Under the pieces are notes generated by a model. It saw only the letters and a list, made by a program, of their open reading frames with translations. It searched no databases and was not told the DNA's origin. The position numbers and the translations under genes are program-made. A stretch of 64,000 bases of DNA from Quillaja saponaria (lineage: Eukaryota; Streptophyta; Magnoliopsida; Fabales; Quillajaceae), in assembly GCA_029379385.1 (NCBI GenBank), contig CM055612.1, forward strand, positions 992,001 to 1,056,000, in the 5' to 3' direction. Each line of letters starts with the position of its first letter. Position 1 is the first letter of the stretch. Of the stretch, positions 22,481 to 34,264 are shown piece by piece.

Positions 22481-23465
22481 ATAGCTTAACAAGTTCCTCC
22501 AAACTTTGCGAGTATGTGATAATGTGGTGCATAAATGGAAGTTAAAATATGTCACTTGTCATTTACCGCTTGAAGAATTTGTCTCGTCTTTGATTAATTC
22601 TTAAGTTCCTGCAATCCTATTATTTATCTTCAGTTAAGTACTTAGTAGATCTCTTTCAATACATGTGCGTTCAGTAGTCGTTAACTCTGACTAATAAACT
22701 AGCACTAAAAATTATTGTAAATAAGAATTTGCATGCTCGGCAAACAGACATTTAAATATTTAATTGTGGGCATCTTTAGAAACCTGTTCGAGTGAATAAA
22801 ACGTGCTACGTGATTTTGAGCAGCCACAAATCAGAAGCCCACCACTTTTTCTTAAGGTGCAATATCTGGGCTACTAATGGTCCGTGGCATATATTATTTT
22901 TCAGGAAAAAAACCTTTGGATATGGATCATATTGCATGCTGTGGACCAAGTTTAGGTGGCACTAGGATTTGTTGCCACGCAAACAAAACAGTACAATTCA
23001 ATGGGCCTCAATAAAGCTATTATTATACATAAAAGGAATGGGATTAAGGTGGGTAAGGTTTGCGATATCGAAAAAAGAGAACAGAAAGCAGGAGGGGGAA
23101 GCTCAAGCACCCCATATCTCAAGGATGGAGCCAATAACTCATGGTGATTGATGCCTATGGTGGGGGCTTTATGGCACCCAGAAAGAGCAACTGGATAAAC
23201 CATTAAAGCCACCTGCTAGTGAAACCCAGAGCGCTGATGGGCCAGCTGAACCCATTACCAAGCCCAAGCACACACCTCCGCCTTCAGCCGGTGACCAAGA
23301 TATCGATATTACTGGTCAACCTTTACATTCAGTGAATTGTAAATTGTAAACAACTAATAATAAGCGTTTTCCTTTGCTGTAACTGTATCTTAACTTGAGA
23401 ACTTATTATCAAAATAAACACACTTTTTTTATATATCTTTATATCGTTAATGCATTAAAAATCAG
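22480..23465. other. Non-coding intergenic stretch
   Basis: Overlapping short frames near 22950-23320 show no consistent coding signal and no family I recognise. Confidence 0.4.
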
Positions 23466-23466
23466 T

Positions 23467-23998
23467 AAGTATAATCATCGAAAAATAGTGACATAATAAT
23501 ATTTTTACACATTTATATTCTTTTTATAATTTGTGCCAATTTTTTTTTTGTTTCGTATTTCAATATTTAATTAGTTATTTCACTAATTAAAATTTCAAGA
23601 TGAATATTGAAGAATATCATTGGTATGAATTTGTTTTTACCTTTTTTATTGTTATTTATTTTTAATGTTATATTTGAGATAAAATTGATGAATCGTGTGA
23701 ACAATTTAATTATTTTTTTTTACTGCAGATAACCTTAGAAAAATAAAAAATTAGGGAAAGAAAAATAATCAATGTCATTAATGCTTTGTAATATGTATTG
23801 TAAAGATTTTATATGTATAATAAAAAAATAAAAAAAAGATGCAATCATTTGATGCTCATTAATAATGAATTTTTAAGAATTATGAGAAATAATTAGGAAA
23901 ATGCTGGAAATGAATTAAACATGATATATACAAAAGAGAGAAAAAAATATTAATTTATAAAAAATTAACATGTCACTATTTTTCGGTGATTATACTCA
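23467..23998. mobile_element. AT-rich MITE, ~530 bp (same family as 33447-33867)
   Basis: Imperfect terminal inverted repeats: the left end AAGTATAATCATCGAAAAAT with GTGACAT following, and the right end ATGTCACTATTTTTCGGTGA with TTATACTC. Internal sequence (ATCATTTGATGCTCATTAAT) recurs in the second copy at about 33713. No coding capacity. Confidence 0.65.
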
Positions 23999-26160
23999 TC
24001 AATTGTTGATAAAGTTCCTCAAATAAAATATAAAATGAGTGCCCAAAACGATATAAAAAAATATGAGTGCCCATTTTAAAAATGACTTCTAAGTTGAGAT
24101 TTTCAAATAGTAGTTAACTTAATTTTCTTTATTTTGATTCATATTGCAGTTATTAACTATGTATCAAGTCGTGTTGAATTATTGATAAAAATTTCCCTAA
24201 GCTTTGAAGTCAAGTAGTCGGGGGGATAGAAAATTGTACTCTGTTCAAATTCATGTGGGTTAGTCAGATTGTCCGAGTTAAGCTTTCACTTTTAGAACAT
24301 TATCATATAATGATTTAATACTTATTTTTAACTAATAATAATGTCCAATATTTAAAAAAAATCTAAGTTTTATAATTTTTAAACTATAAATAAATAAATA
24401 TTGGAGTCTTTTAACATTACAAATTTATTTAATAAAAAGATTAATAACAGGAATAAAAATTAAAATAATATATATTTAACATGAATATAAATTAAAACTA
24501 ATTGTGATAATGTTAAAAATCAACAAGAATTGAATCATACATTCATTTTTATATTTTAAAATACTCGAGTTTAATCGGATTATCAAATTTTGATCGGGTG
24601 GATCGATCCTATTTAATATGATCACAATGATTGTATGCCAAAGAAGGATTGGGGAACTATGATAAATATTCCAATGTCACTCTCATTTCATTTCATGCCT
24701 TTTGTGCTTTACATTTGTTTTAAGACATAATGCGTTGATTAATTAGTAAACTATGCAGAAAAAAACCACAATTGTTAAAAGAATGAATATATATAAAATT
24801 TCAAATTTCAACAATTAATATCTCCTTTTTTTCTTTTCTTTTTTTGAAAAATTGTCCAAAAAGGCATTTGACCATTGATCTTAAGCATTTAATTGTAATT
24901 AAAAAAATATTTTATTTACCTAAAAATCATTCTGACATTTGCGTGACAAGAATTAGTAGATAAGCACCGAAGTCATCACTAATTATTCCTAGAAGACGTG
25001 ATATGTGATATTGATGGTCATTGGTTTTCAGCTGATATGTATAGCCGAAAGTTAAACCAGCTAAGAATGTAAATGAAATTTTAGGCTAGAAGACGGATAA
25101 AAGATCAACACGTGGCATATATAATAAAATGATAAATGCATTTGTATATACTTTTTGTTTTAAAAAAAGAACAATTATACTACGAAAAATTAAAAACAAA
25201 ACCTTCTATCTCCATCCCCAGCACCCTGTCATCCTGACCTCTACCATAAGGCATAACCTCAATTGTTACTATAATAAATTCAAATATATATATATATATT
25301 TTATTACAATATAAATTCAAATTAAATGTGATATGTGATATGTGATAAGTTTAAAAACAACATGATCATAAATTGTATTGAATCATATATTCATTTGCAT
25401 ATTTTAAAAGATTATATATTTTATTTTGTACGTGTAAAAGAAATAATTTTAAAATATTGATAAATAAATCTGGGTGTGTTAGATGTTTGTCAAGTTGATT
25501 TTTTTTATTTCACTCAGATAATTTGATTAGAACCGAGATAAAAAAAAAAAAAAAAAAAAAAATCAAACTTTCAACTCAATTTTGATCGGATTATCAAATT
25601 TGGATCGGGATGTATCGATCCTACTTAACTGGATCCCCGATTTTTTGAACACCCCTACCAATCCACAATGAATTCATGAGTGATCGAGTCATGTCACATG
25701 AAGTTGATGACAGGGACTATTTAGCTGTTAGCAATCGCATCGGGAGGTTGCAAAAGGGGACCGCATGTTCATTGTTTCTATCGTTCATTTGATATCTGAT
25801 TGCGGTTCATTCACGTTTAAATTTTATGATGCTCTCGCTCAAACACTTTCCATTAACGCATTCCGTCAATTTACAGCTACAAACTATTATTTTAACCAAT
25901 TTTATTACATAGAGATATAGTATGCTCAGATTATATATAGTCCGACGTAGAAAGCTTGAAGTACGTCTTTTTCCAGAGCAACAGGGATACGACTAATACA
26001 CTGCAAGCTTAAAACGAAAATAGATGTCTATGCTGGTTATTGGTTATCAGTGGTCAATTTTATATAATCTATTTAAAGCTTCATTCTTCAAAAAGATGTG
26101 TCACGTTTGAAATCTGGTTTATATTCAAATTAAATTTATGAATTTCTTTTCCTAAATCTG
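23999..26160. other. AT-rich intergenic region with dispersed repeat pair
   Basis: No gene seen. A motif of about 60 bases around 24570-24620 (CGGATTATCAAATTTTGATC, then TCGATCCTA) recurs at 25580-25630, and its preceding GAATCATACATTCATTT at 24533 recurs at 25379, so parts of a repeat are present twice. Poly(A) at 25539-25562. Confidence 0.5.
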
Positions 26161-26181
26161 TCTCGCTTGGAAAATGAAAAC

Positions 26182-28183
26182 TCAGGCCCGACCCAAATTA
26201 CCCAGCTTACACATATCCTCTACGGGAGGTGCTTCCCAGCTCATGGCCCGCCTCTTCAATATATTGAATTCCAGTATACAGCGCTTCAACTTCATAGAGC
26301 TAACTTGCTTCCTAACAGCAGCGAATTTGTTTCCTGCAACTCTATCATACATCTTCTCCCAACCTTTCTCCCAATCACCGTGAGCATCACAGAGCTCAAG
26401 AGTTCCATTTTCATAATTGGTCCAGCTCCACCCTCTGTCAAGGTTCTTCATCACGTCCTCCACGCACTGACCTTGACACGAGGCCGAGCACGGCCTACAT
26501 TTGGCTCCGCTTAATGGACCACGGCTTGATAATGAAGCTACCGGCACGCCGTATTGGCTTGGCGGGAAATCGTATTTGCGATCAGAAACAATGCAGAATG
26601 GTAGGCGTTTGATGAGGTACGGCACGCCTTGTGTGGTGAGTTGTGCTCTGAATGCAGTCTCCGAGTTGAGTTTATTGAATCCGGCTGCATCCAGATTAGG
26701 AATGAGGGAGAGACGGGACAGAGCAACCGTTGAGGTTTTGAAATCGCCAACTCCGAATCGGTCATTCAGACCGCCGTATGAGGATCCGGGTGGAACTAGG
26801 TAATTACCCGGGACGAAGTTTACGGGGTGGAGCGGTGCATTCCAATACCCGTCAACTCTTGTTCGGACTATCCAATCGTACGTAAAACCATTTTTATCCT
26901 GATATGTTTTGATCATCGTTAAGCAACCTTCAACGAGTTTAAAATATTGAAGAAGTCCCTGCAAATACCCAAAAAAATGTTAGTTAAATTTAATTACCAA
27001 AGAGCTTTCATTAGGCAACAAAATCTAATCTCTAATCTTTTAGCACGTCTAGAACCATCAAAATGAAGACAATTCAACGATTTGAAAGGGCTAGGATTGG
27101 CAGTTGCAAAAAATTACGTAGCCCATCTGCCCAACCCACCCACTTATTCTTTCATCTTTACGAAAGTTTTCAAATATAAGCCCACGGATTTATTTTAGTA
27201 AGTTCCAGTTCTATCTCCAACAAATCTTTGGGCCAGCAAAGAAAAAGAAATGCACTTGTAGTGAACTAGAAAAAAGAAGAGTATGGGTGAACCAACTTTG
27301 ACATAAAATTCTTTGCTTTTGCAAGTAAAGGGTAATATAGACATATCTCACACTACGATAGATGGACCCACTTAGCTTTATCGTCCTGTTTTGGTTAGTT
27401 AAGACTTAAAAGAGTTATTGGTAGCTAGTTAAGTAAAATAAAAAGAGAAACTAAAAAATTCTACGGAAACACAGTTAGTGACGGAAACAACAGAACCCGT
27501 AAATATAATTATATCTTTCCTTTTAAGCAATGAGAAATCTAATCATGAAAATCATTTTTGATATATATATTTTTTTTTAAGAAGAAATAATCATCATAAT
27601 TTTACCTGGATACCGTTGGGAGAGTTCATCGCCGTGAGGACTCGAACCTCCGAAGTCCGTCTCCGGCACTGGTTCAGGCTCAAAGATTTTGACACCGGCG
27701 ATCCTTGGTGCATTTTTCAACAGCGAAAAACTTGAATGTGTCTCGGTCTAATGGACTATGCAAAAAAAGATCTGAATTCGGATACTCCTTAAGAATCATC
27801 TCTACTATAGACGGTCCGGTCAGTTCGAATCTCCTTGCCCCACCCACCAAGCAAACCGCTATCCTAGATCGGACCAACTCGTCCTTCCTGTGATTCCACC
27901 ACAGACTCTCAGCCGACTCGCTCCGATTAAAGACTCCATTCTGCGACGGAGCACCAGTACCTGAAAAATCAGCGGTTACGTTCTCCGGGTTCTGAACTGT
28001 ACGGCCGATAAGAAAATCCCGGAGATGGGTAAAAGACGTAAAAGGGTTTACTGAAGCGGAGGAGAGAGATAGAAAGACGAATAAAGAGAGAGAAGGCATT
28101 ATCAGTAAAAGCAGACGCCAATCAAGATCCGAAACCCATTTAAAAAAATGCATGGCAGTAAATTTTTTGGGACTCTTTAGCAT
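26182..28183 (-). CDS. Plant type II membrane protein of unknown function (DUF7796-like), two frameshifts
   Basis: Exon 1 is 27606-28183 (ATG at 28183), exon 2 is 26182-26958. Joined, they would give about 450 residues. An N-terminal anchor (about residues 22-45, WRLLLLIMPSLSLFVFLSLS) follows a short basic tail, so a Golgi-type or other type II membrane protein is likely. AVCLVGGARRFELTGPSI and YDWIVRTRVDGYW resemble conserved blocks of a plant family I believe is DUF7796, possibly glycosyltransferase-like; CRPCSASCQGQC near the end is Cys-rich. Two single-base insertions break exon 1: an A5 run at 27726-27730 (+ strand) and AA at 27653-27654. Skipping one base at each gives the continuous conserved frame into LTAMNSPNGIQ and across the splice site. 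Exon 1 length (578 = 3n+2) fits exactly two extra bases. Confidence 0.7.
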
Positions 28184-31100
28184 CTCTTCCTTTTCTTTTT
28201 CTGGTTTTCAAAAAACCTTGGATTCTGTACTCAATGGCTGAAAGTGAGAGAGAAATGAAGGGACAGGTTTGGAAATTGGGGAAAATTTACTCACTCTTGA
28301 TTTTTCATTGATACGAATATGAATTGGTGTGAGGATGAAGATGTCAGATAATTACGGTTATTTGACGTGAGAAGAAACGTAGTTGAGTATAATTGAAGAA
28401 TTTTCACAAAAAGGGTAATTCTGAAAATTCGTCAAAAATGCTTTACCGAGAAGTTGATACCACACGTAAAATCGGTGGAGAATGGGAATTCTGTTGCTGA
28501 GCACCTACGCTTATATGGTTATTTAGTGTACAGCAAGTGCATGTGTTTTTGTTTTTGAAGCCTGAATTATCCGAGCATTTCCCGAATTGCTCCAGTGAAA
28601 TCACGAAATATTAGAAGTACAATTGATCGAACGAGATTCCGTTTCCTAATTAGGGTGTCCAGAGAATATGGTATTAGTTTATATTCAATTTTCTTTAACT
28701 GTATGATCAATGTCCTTATTCATACGCAAGATACCCATGCGACTTGAGAAAAGTAGACTAATATCTCATGAAATAAATTTTATATTTTACTTTTGATTGG
28801 ACTATTTCCATTTCTTATTTGACACTACAAGAAAAGTGACTAAATTATGTTCAAAGATACACTAAAAGTAGTTGAAATTGATACTTTTGATTTAATTATA
28901 TCAAAATCTTGAATTTAAGTTCAAGATGAATAGGATTTATGATAAATAACTAACAATTTGAAAAAAATATCTAATCATTAAATATTAAAATATTTCAAAA
29001 GTCATTTAATTCTTTAATTATATTGTACTAATTATTATCAAATATTATAAGAAATACTAAAAAAATTGATCATATATACATAATTTTAACAAGTTCTAGA
29101 AAAAAAAAACTTTTATTTATTTATTTTGTTTTTGTTTATAATGAATGAGCCTGCCTAAGTTTTGGTAAAAGGTAGTTTGTTTAGGAAGAATGGTTGTGGG
29201 AGTGAAAATGACACGTTGTGAACATGGGAGGTTCCTTACTACCTTTATTTCCCTTTTAAATATGGCAATATATTTATGGACTCCATCGCTATCTTCTTCT
29301 TTCTTTAGGTACACCTACAGCTTCATTTTTATTTGTGAGTAGGGGTGATACTACTGGTAATTGAAAATTTGAGAGTTATAATTACTAAAATTGGGTGTAC
29401 CAAAACTTTAATTTGTTTCCTTTTTTTCTTTCTTTTTACGCTAGAGGTCCTATTGGGTTTCCTTGTTGTAAGCTGGGATTTGAACTTAAATCCTTGAGAT
29501 TCAACAAAGGTTGGCTAGAGGCACATTGTTACGAAATTCGTTTTTCTAGCTTCAATTAATTAAAATATTTATGTGGGGAGAAAAATCCTTATTAAAATTT
29601 TACTTATTATTCAGGTGTCGTATTTTACTTGTTATTCTGTTTTGAAAGCATTAAACAAATTTGTTTTCAACATTTCCAGTCCATTACAGCGGCTCATCAA
29701 TTTTCCTTTAATGCCGCGTTAGGCATACATACACGCTCTAAAATCATGTAGTTTGTTTTAACTCTCGTATTAATTTTACCCAAAATCTCTAAGTCTCTAA
29801 CATATTATTTTTAATTGTATAAGCTTTCTATCTTTCTCACTATTAATATGTTCATAGACACTGATTCTTACCATAGCGAATACATTAAACATATATATAC
29901 ATATACAATATATATGACTTTTACTTGATTAACATATACAAATCGATATTTTTTCACTTGAATCATCAAAATTTAAGATACAATGGCAACTAAAACATAA
30001 ATTATTAGAGATGTACTGATTTTATTATTTACTCATAAATCAGCGAAGGATCCTTTACACATTTATATTTTCTACACACTGTCAGCATGCTATAAACGCA
30101 GAGAGGTGAATTTTATAGATCATGCAAAATCATGGAATTTGAAATATGTTAATTTACATGTATGAATTTGGATTGATATATTATATATTTACAGTATTAT
30201 ATTGAGGGGACCTTTTTGGAAATGCATTTTTTTTTTCTTTTTTAGTGATTTAAAAACTAATTGATATATGAAAAAAAACTCTTAATTTTTTATCTGATGA
30301 CATTTTTATTAAGAAAAGACACAAATCATCCAAAATAATTTAACATTGGCCTAATGATTAACTTAGTACTGACTCATAAATCGATAACGTCTATGTCAAT
30401 TTACAGTCAAAAATATTTTTTTCCACCTTATAAGTATATAAATAGTAGGCTGCTCTAGGAATATATATTTTATTTAGAGTTTTTTTTTTTTTTTTTGTAA
30501 AATATATAATTTTTGGGAAGCATTAAACGGGTTTATTTTCAACATTTCCAATCCATTAGAAATAGCATTTTCATTACTAATCTTTTAAAGCTTGATTTGG
30601 TAATATTGTGAATTTTTAAGAGTTTTTGTGTTTTTATGATTCTCTTAAAATTGTTGTAAAAAAGTTATAGTAGTAATATTTAGTAAAATAATGTAAAATG
30701 TGCTCTCAATAACTAAAAATCACAAAATTATTATTTGATAAATTTATTGTAAATCTAAACCAAAATTTTTAATTGACTATAATACATATTGATAATTAAA
30801 AGAGAGTTAATTAATATAATATATTAATTAATCTGAGGACAAGGGATGAGCCTTTAAGGGACCAGAAAGGGTCATGATCTCCCCAATTTTTTTCAAAAAT
30901 ATTAATATTATAATATAAAATTATTTTTTAAGTTTTTATTTTCTCTTATTTAATACCATGGCCCTCCCAAAAATAAAAACTAAATAATATTTTGTCTTTT
31001 TATACTATAAGATTACAAGACTAATGAGTTAAAACTTAAAGTCCAATAGGCAAAGGGATTCTTATAAAAACTTACTAAGTAAAGGTTTCTCTTGTGGTTC

Positions 31101-31450
31101 ATATTGTAATTTGTGCAGCTAGCCGCCAACCACCAAAAAGAATTATGAGTGAAGCTCTCTCGACATTGGAAAGAGTCCATTGTCTACGTTTAAAAGAGAC
31201 TAAGAGAGAAGATATTTCAACTTAAAAAAATAGGTAAGGCTTTATTTGAGAGATTATATTATTAAACCCAAACTATATAAAAATTTAATATAATTTGAAT
31301 TTCTTTTTATTTCAAATTTTTTTTTCAAGACAATTACTAAATATATCCAACACTGAATATAGAAGATTTTTATTTTATTTTGCTTGATCGATAAGATTTG
31401 AGAATTGACCAAATAATAAGTAAGTATTTTCTATCTTTTAATTTGAAGAT
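28184..31450. other. Promoter and AT-rich intergenic region
   Basis: The first ~400 bases are the upstream region of the minus-strand gene. The rest is AT-rich; 30590-30790 (GCTTGATTTGGTAATATTGT and onwards) resembles an hAT-type MITE, but I cannot define both ends. No coding region supported. Confidence 0.4.
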
Positions 31451-31454
31451 ATAT

Positions 31455-32075
31455 TGAAGGTCATGGTCGACGACAACGAGATCAAATTACTGTAGAGCAT
31501 CATTATCATTTTGATATATTTAATGCTACTATAGACTCTCAGTTGCAAGAGTTATATGGTAAATTCACTTAACAAGCAATGAAACTTTTGACTCTTAGCT
31601 CAGCTCTGGATCTAAATAATGGTTATAAATTATTTAATATTGATTATATACGCAATCTTGACAGAGAAGTACTATTTTTGTGATTTTACTGAACAAGAAA
31701 AAACTAATTTGAGATTTCAACTTAAGTAATTTGAATCTGACATTCCCAAACATCCAAAATTGCAGAATATGTCATCCATTTTAGAGCTATGTCGAGGATT
31801 GGTTGAGACAGAGAAATTAAAGACTTATTATCTTGTTGAGAGATTGATTCGTCTCATTTTGACTCTTTCAGTATCTACAGGCGACTATGTGAACGTGAAG
31901 TTTTAGCTATGAAATTTATCAAAGCATGACTGCGTAACAAAATGAAAAATAAATTTCTTGCTGATAATTTAGCTGTCAATATTGAAAAAGAGATTGCATA
32001 GACTTTCACTTCAAATTCAATATCTGATGATTTTGTTAATTTGAAATAGCGTTGCTCAAAGTTTTAGATTTTATT
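31455..32075 (+). pseudogene. hAT transposase C-terminal relic (TTF/ZMYM-type)
   Basis: Fragments in shifting frames match the end of the plant hAT transposase family with a dimerisation domain: ITVEHHYHFDIFNATIDSQL (from about 31481), then LLTLSSALDLNNGYKLF, then SSILELCRGLVETEKLKTYY (about 31773), LVERLIRLILTLSVST, LRNKMKNKFLADNLAVNIEK and finally TSNSISDDF. Several in-frame stops (for example after YGKFT) and at least two frameshifts. The catalytic RNase H-like core lies mostly upstream and is not recognisable. No terminal repeats seen. Confidence 0.8.
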
Positions 32076-33446
32076 TAAGTAACTCTAGATGTATTTGAAG
32101 GATATTTATTTTTGTCTTTTAACTTTTATAATATCTTTTGGGTTATTGAGTTTCTTATAATTTTTATTTTTTTTGCTATTACTATAATTGAATATGTTTA
32201 TATAAAAAATTTGATCATCCTCCAAAAGAAAAAATGTCTAACTCTGTCACTGTCTGAAGACAAATATAAATTTTTATTAAAAGTTGAGTTTATATAATGT
32301 TTTAAATTTTCATTATAATTTTAGAAGTATCTTGACTTTTAAAAGTTTAGAGCAGAACTATCCCAATTTTTATTTTTATTTTTTTACTTTCATAAGTATA
32401 AACACTCTCAAAACACATTATCCAATTAAACCTAAGTATTGCACTTGCTGTACGTGTCCATCTAAGCCCAACATGCAAATTGCTGTGCGGAAGTGATACC
32501 AAGGCATAAGTTTAAAGGGATAAGCATCTAGATCGTCAATTTATTTATTAATACATTCCACTTTAATGTGTTTCAGCTTTCATATCAATTAGTTATGTTA
32601 GCACATATTTAACCATAAAAAATATTCACCATTTCGTTTGTAAGTATCTAATATTTTACAACATTAATTTTTTCTCCCAATTTTATGTTAGTGAAATTTT
32701 TTTCCATAAATTGTTATAAACTTTGACGATTTGTATATTTTTTCTCTGTTAGTGTGTTAGTTTGCTAATTTTATTATATATTCGTTTGGTTAAGTTGTGT
32801 GTCAAATTAATGTGTTTAAAAATATTATTCAAATAGTGTTATTTAAAAAGTATTGTATAGAAAGTTGAAAATGACATTTTGATGAGTTAAGCGTAAATGA
32901 AAAATTATTTAATTTTATTCTTTCAAAAAAGATATTAAGTATTAAAATTATTAACAAAACTATTTTCATAAATATTATGGTTATATTTTTCTAAATAAAA
33001 TAATTATTAAAATTCATTTAAACTTTATTTGTTTTCAAATTATTAAAATTCATTTGAGTTTCTTTTATTTTCTATTAAAATAATTTTTTTCTTAAAGTTT
33101 AAAAGATAAAACCTATATTATCAAAAAACTTTGTAGAAAAGTATAAGTCCAAAAACTATTTCAAAAGGTGGACCAAATAGGGGCAATAATCAGTCTTAAT
33201 GGAGCTTTTGTGTCTTTAGCTCTTGTATTGACTTTTTTCCTAAACCTCTAATTATAGCAATGTACTATTATTAACTTCGTTTTTAAAAATTAACATTATG
33301 AAATATTATTCTCTCCGTAGCACATTATTCGTATTTTAAATATACACGACTTGGGCTGGATTATATTAAAATTAATTATTATTTGAATATTTACTTAAAG
33401 GGACATTTAGAATTTCATATTTGATGAATTCATTCTAAAAAATTGG
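32076..33446. other. AT-rich intergenic region
   Basis: Possible trailing part of the hAT relic, then AT-rich sequence without a supportable gene. Confidence 0.4.
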
Positions 33447-33867
33447 TGAGTATAGACGTTGGAAGATTAATGGTGACATAATATTTTTTTTCCCTTAATT
33501 AATTTAATTAGTTTAGAATTTATCTTGTTATATTACTAATTAAATACCTAAATTGAATATTAAAGAGTATTAACTAAAATAACATTTTATTACTTTATTT
33601 CTTTATTTTTATCATTACCTATTATGAGAATGAACTTATGAATTTTTTGAAAAAATGAATATTTTTTACAAAATTTTAAGAAAGAAAGAAAATAGCATAT
33701 ATATAATGTTGTCATTTGATGCTCTTCATATCAATAATAAGTTCTAAGAATTTTTAGAAATGATGAAAATGTAAAAAATAAATTAGTATATAGGAAACAA
33801 AGAAGAGAAATATTATGATCGTAAAAAATCTATCATGATCACCATTTATTAGTGACTACACTCGCTC
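33447..33867. mobile_element. Second copy of the AT-rich MITE family
   Basis: Left end GTGAGTATAGACGTTGGAAG with GGTGACAT following; right end about GTGACTACACTCGC. Shares internal TCATTTGATGCTC and overall order with 23467-23998 but is shorter by about 110 bases and more diverged. Confidence 0.5.
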
Positions 33868-34264
33868 AAACAATATAAGAAAATGTGGAGTCCCTATTTT
33901 AATGATATTTAAAAGTTAAGAAAATTTACTACATCAAATTTAGTGCATGTCCGAAGTGGGACATATTCCTTGGAAGTTTAGGGAGCAATGCGGAATACAA
34001 TAGTTATACAGAAGCTTTTATGTACTAGAGGAACAGTATCGGCATAAGATTTGAGGTTTTGCTGGGCCTCAGTTCGAACCATCCTCTAATCGAAGCCCAA
34101 AGAAATCAGAATGCTGGTATTGATCGTTAAAATATTCAATACTGCGTTTTGTTTGGTGCTGATTGCTGAAGTGAGTGACAGAAATCTCATTGTTCAAAGT
34201 CCAGAAGAACTCAAACTGCATTAAGTGAAGCTGGTGTTTTACTCCGAGAGTAGTAGATTCAGCA

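Noticed and set aside
22151..22545. Plus-strand frames over the RNase H relic
   Set aside because: Antisense to recognisable RNase H blocks; no family match on this strand.
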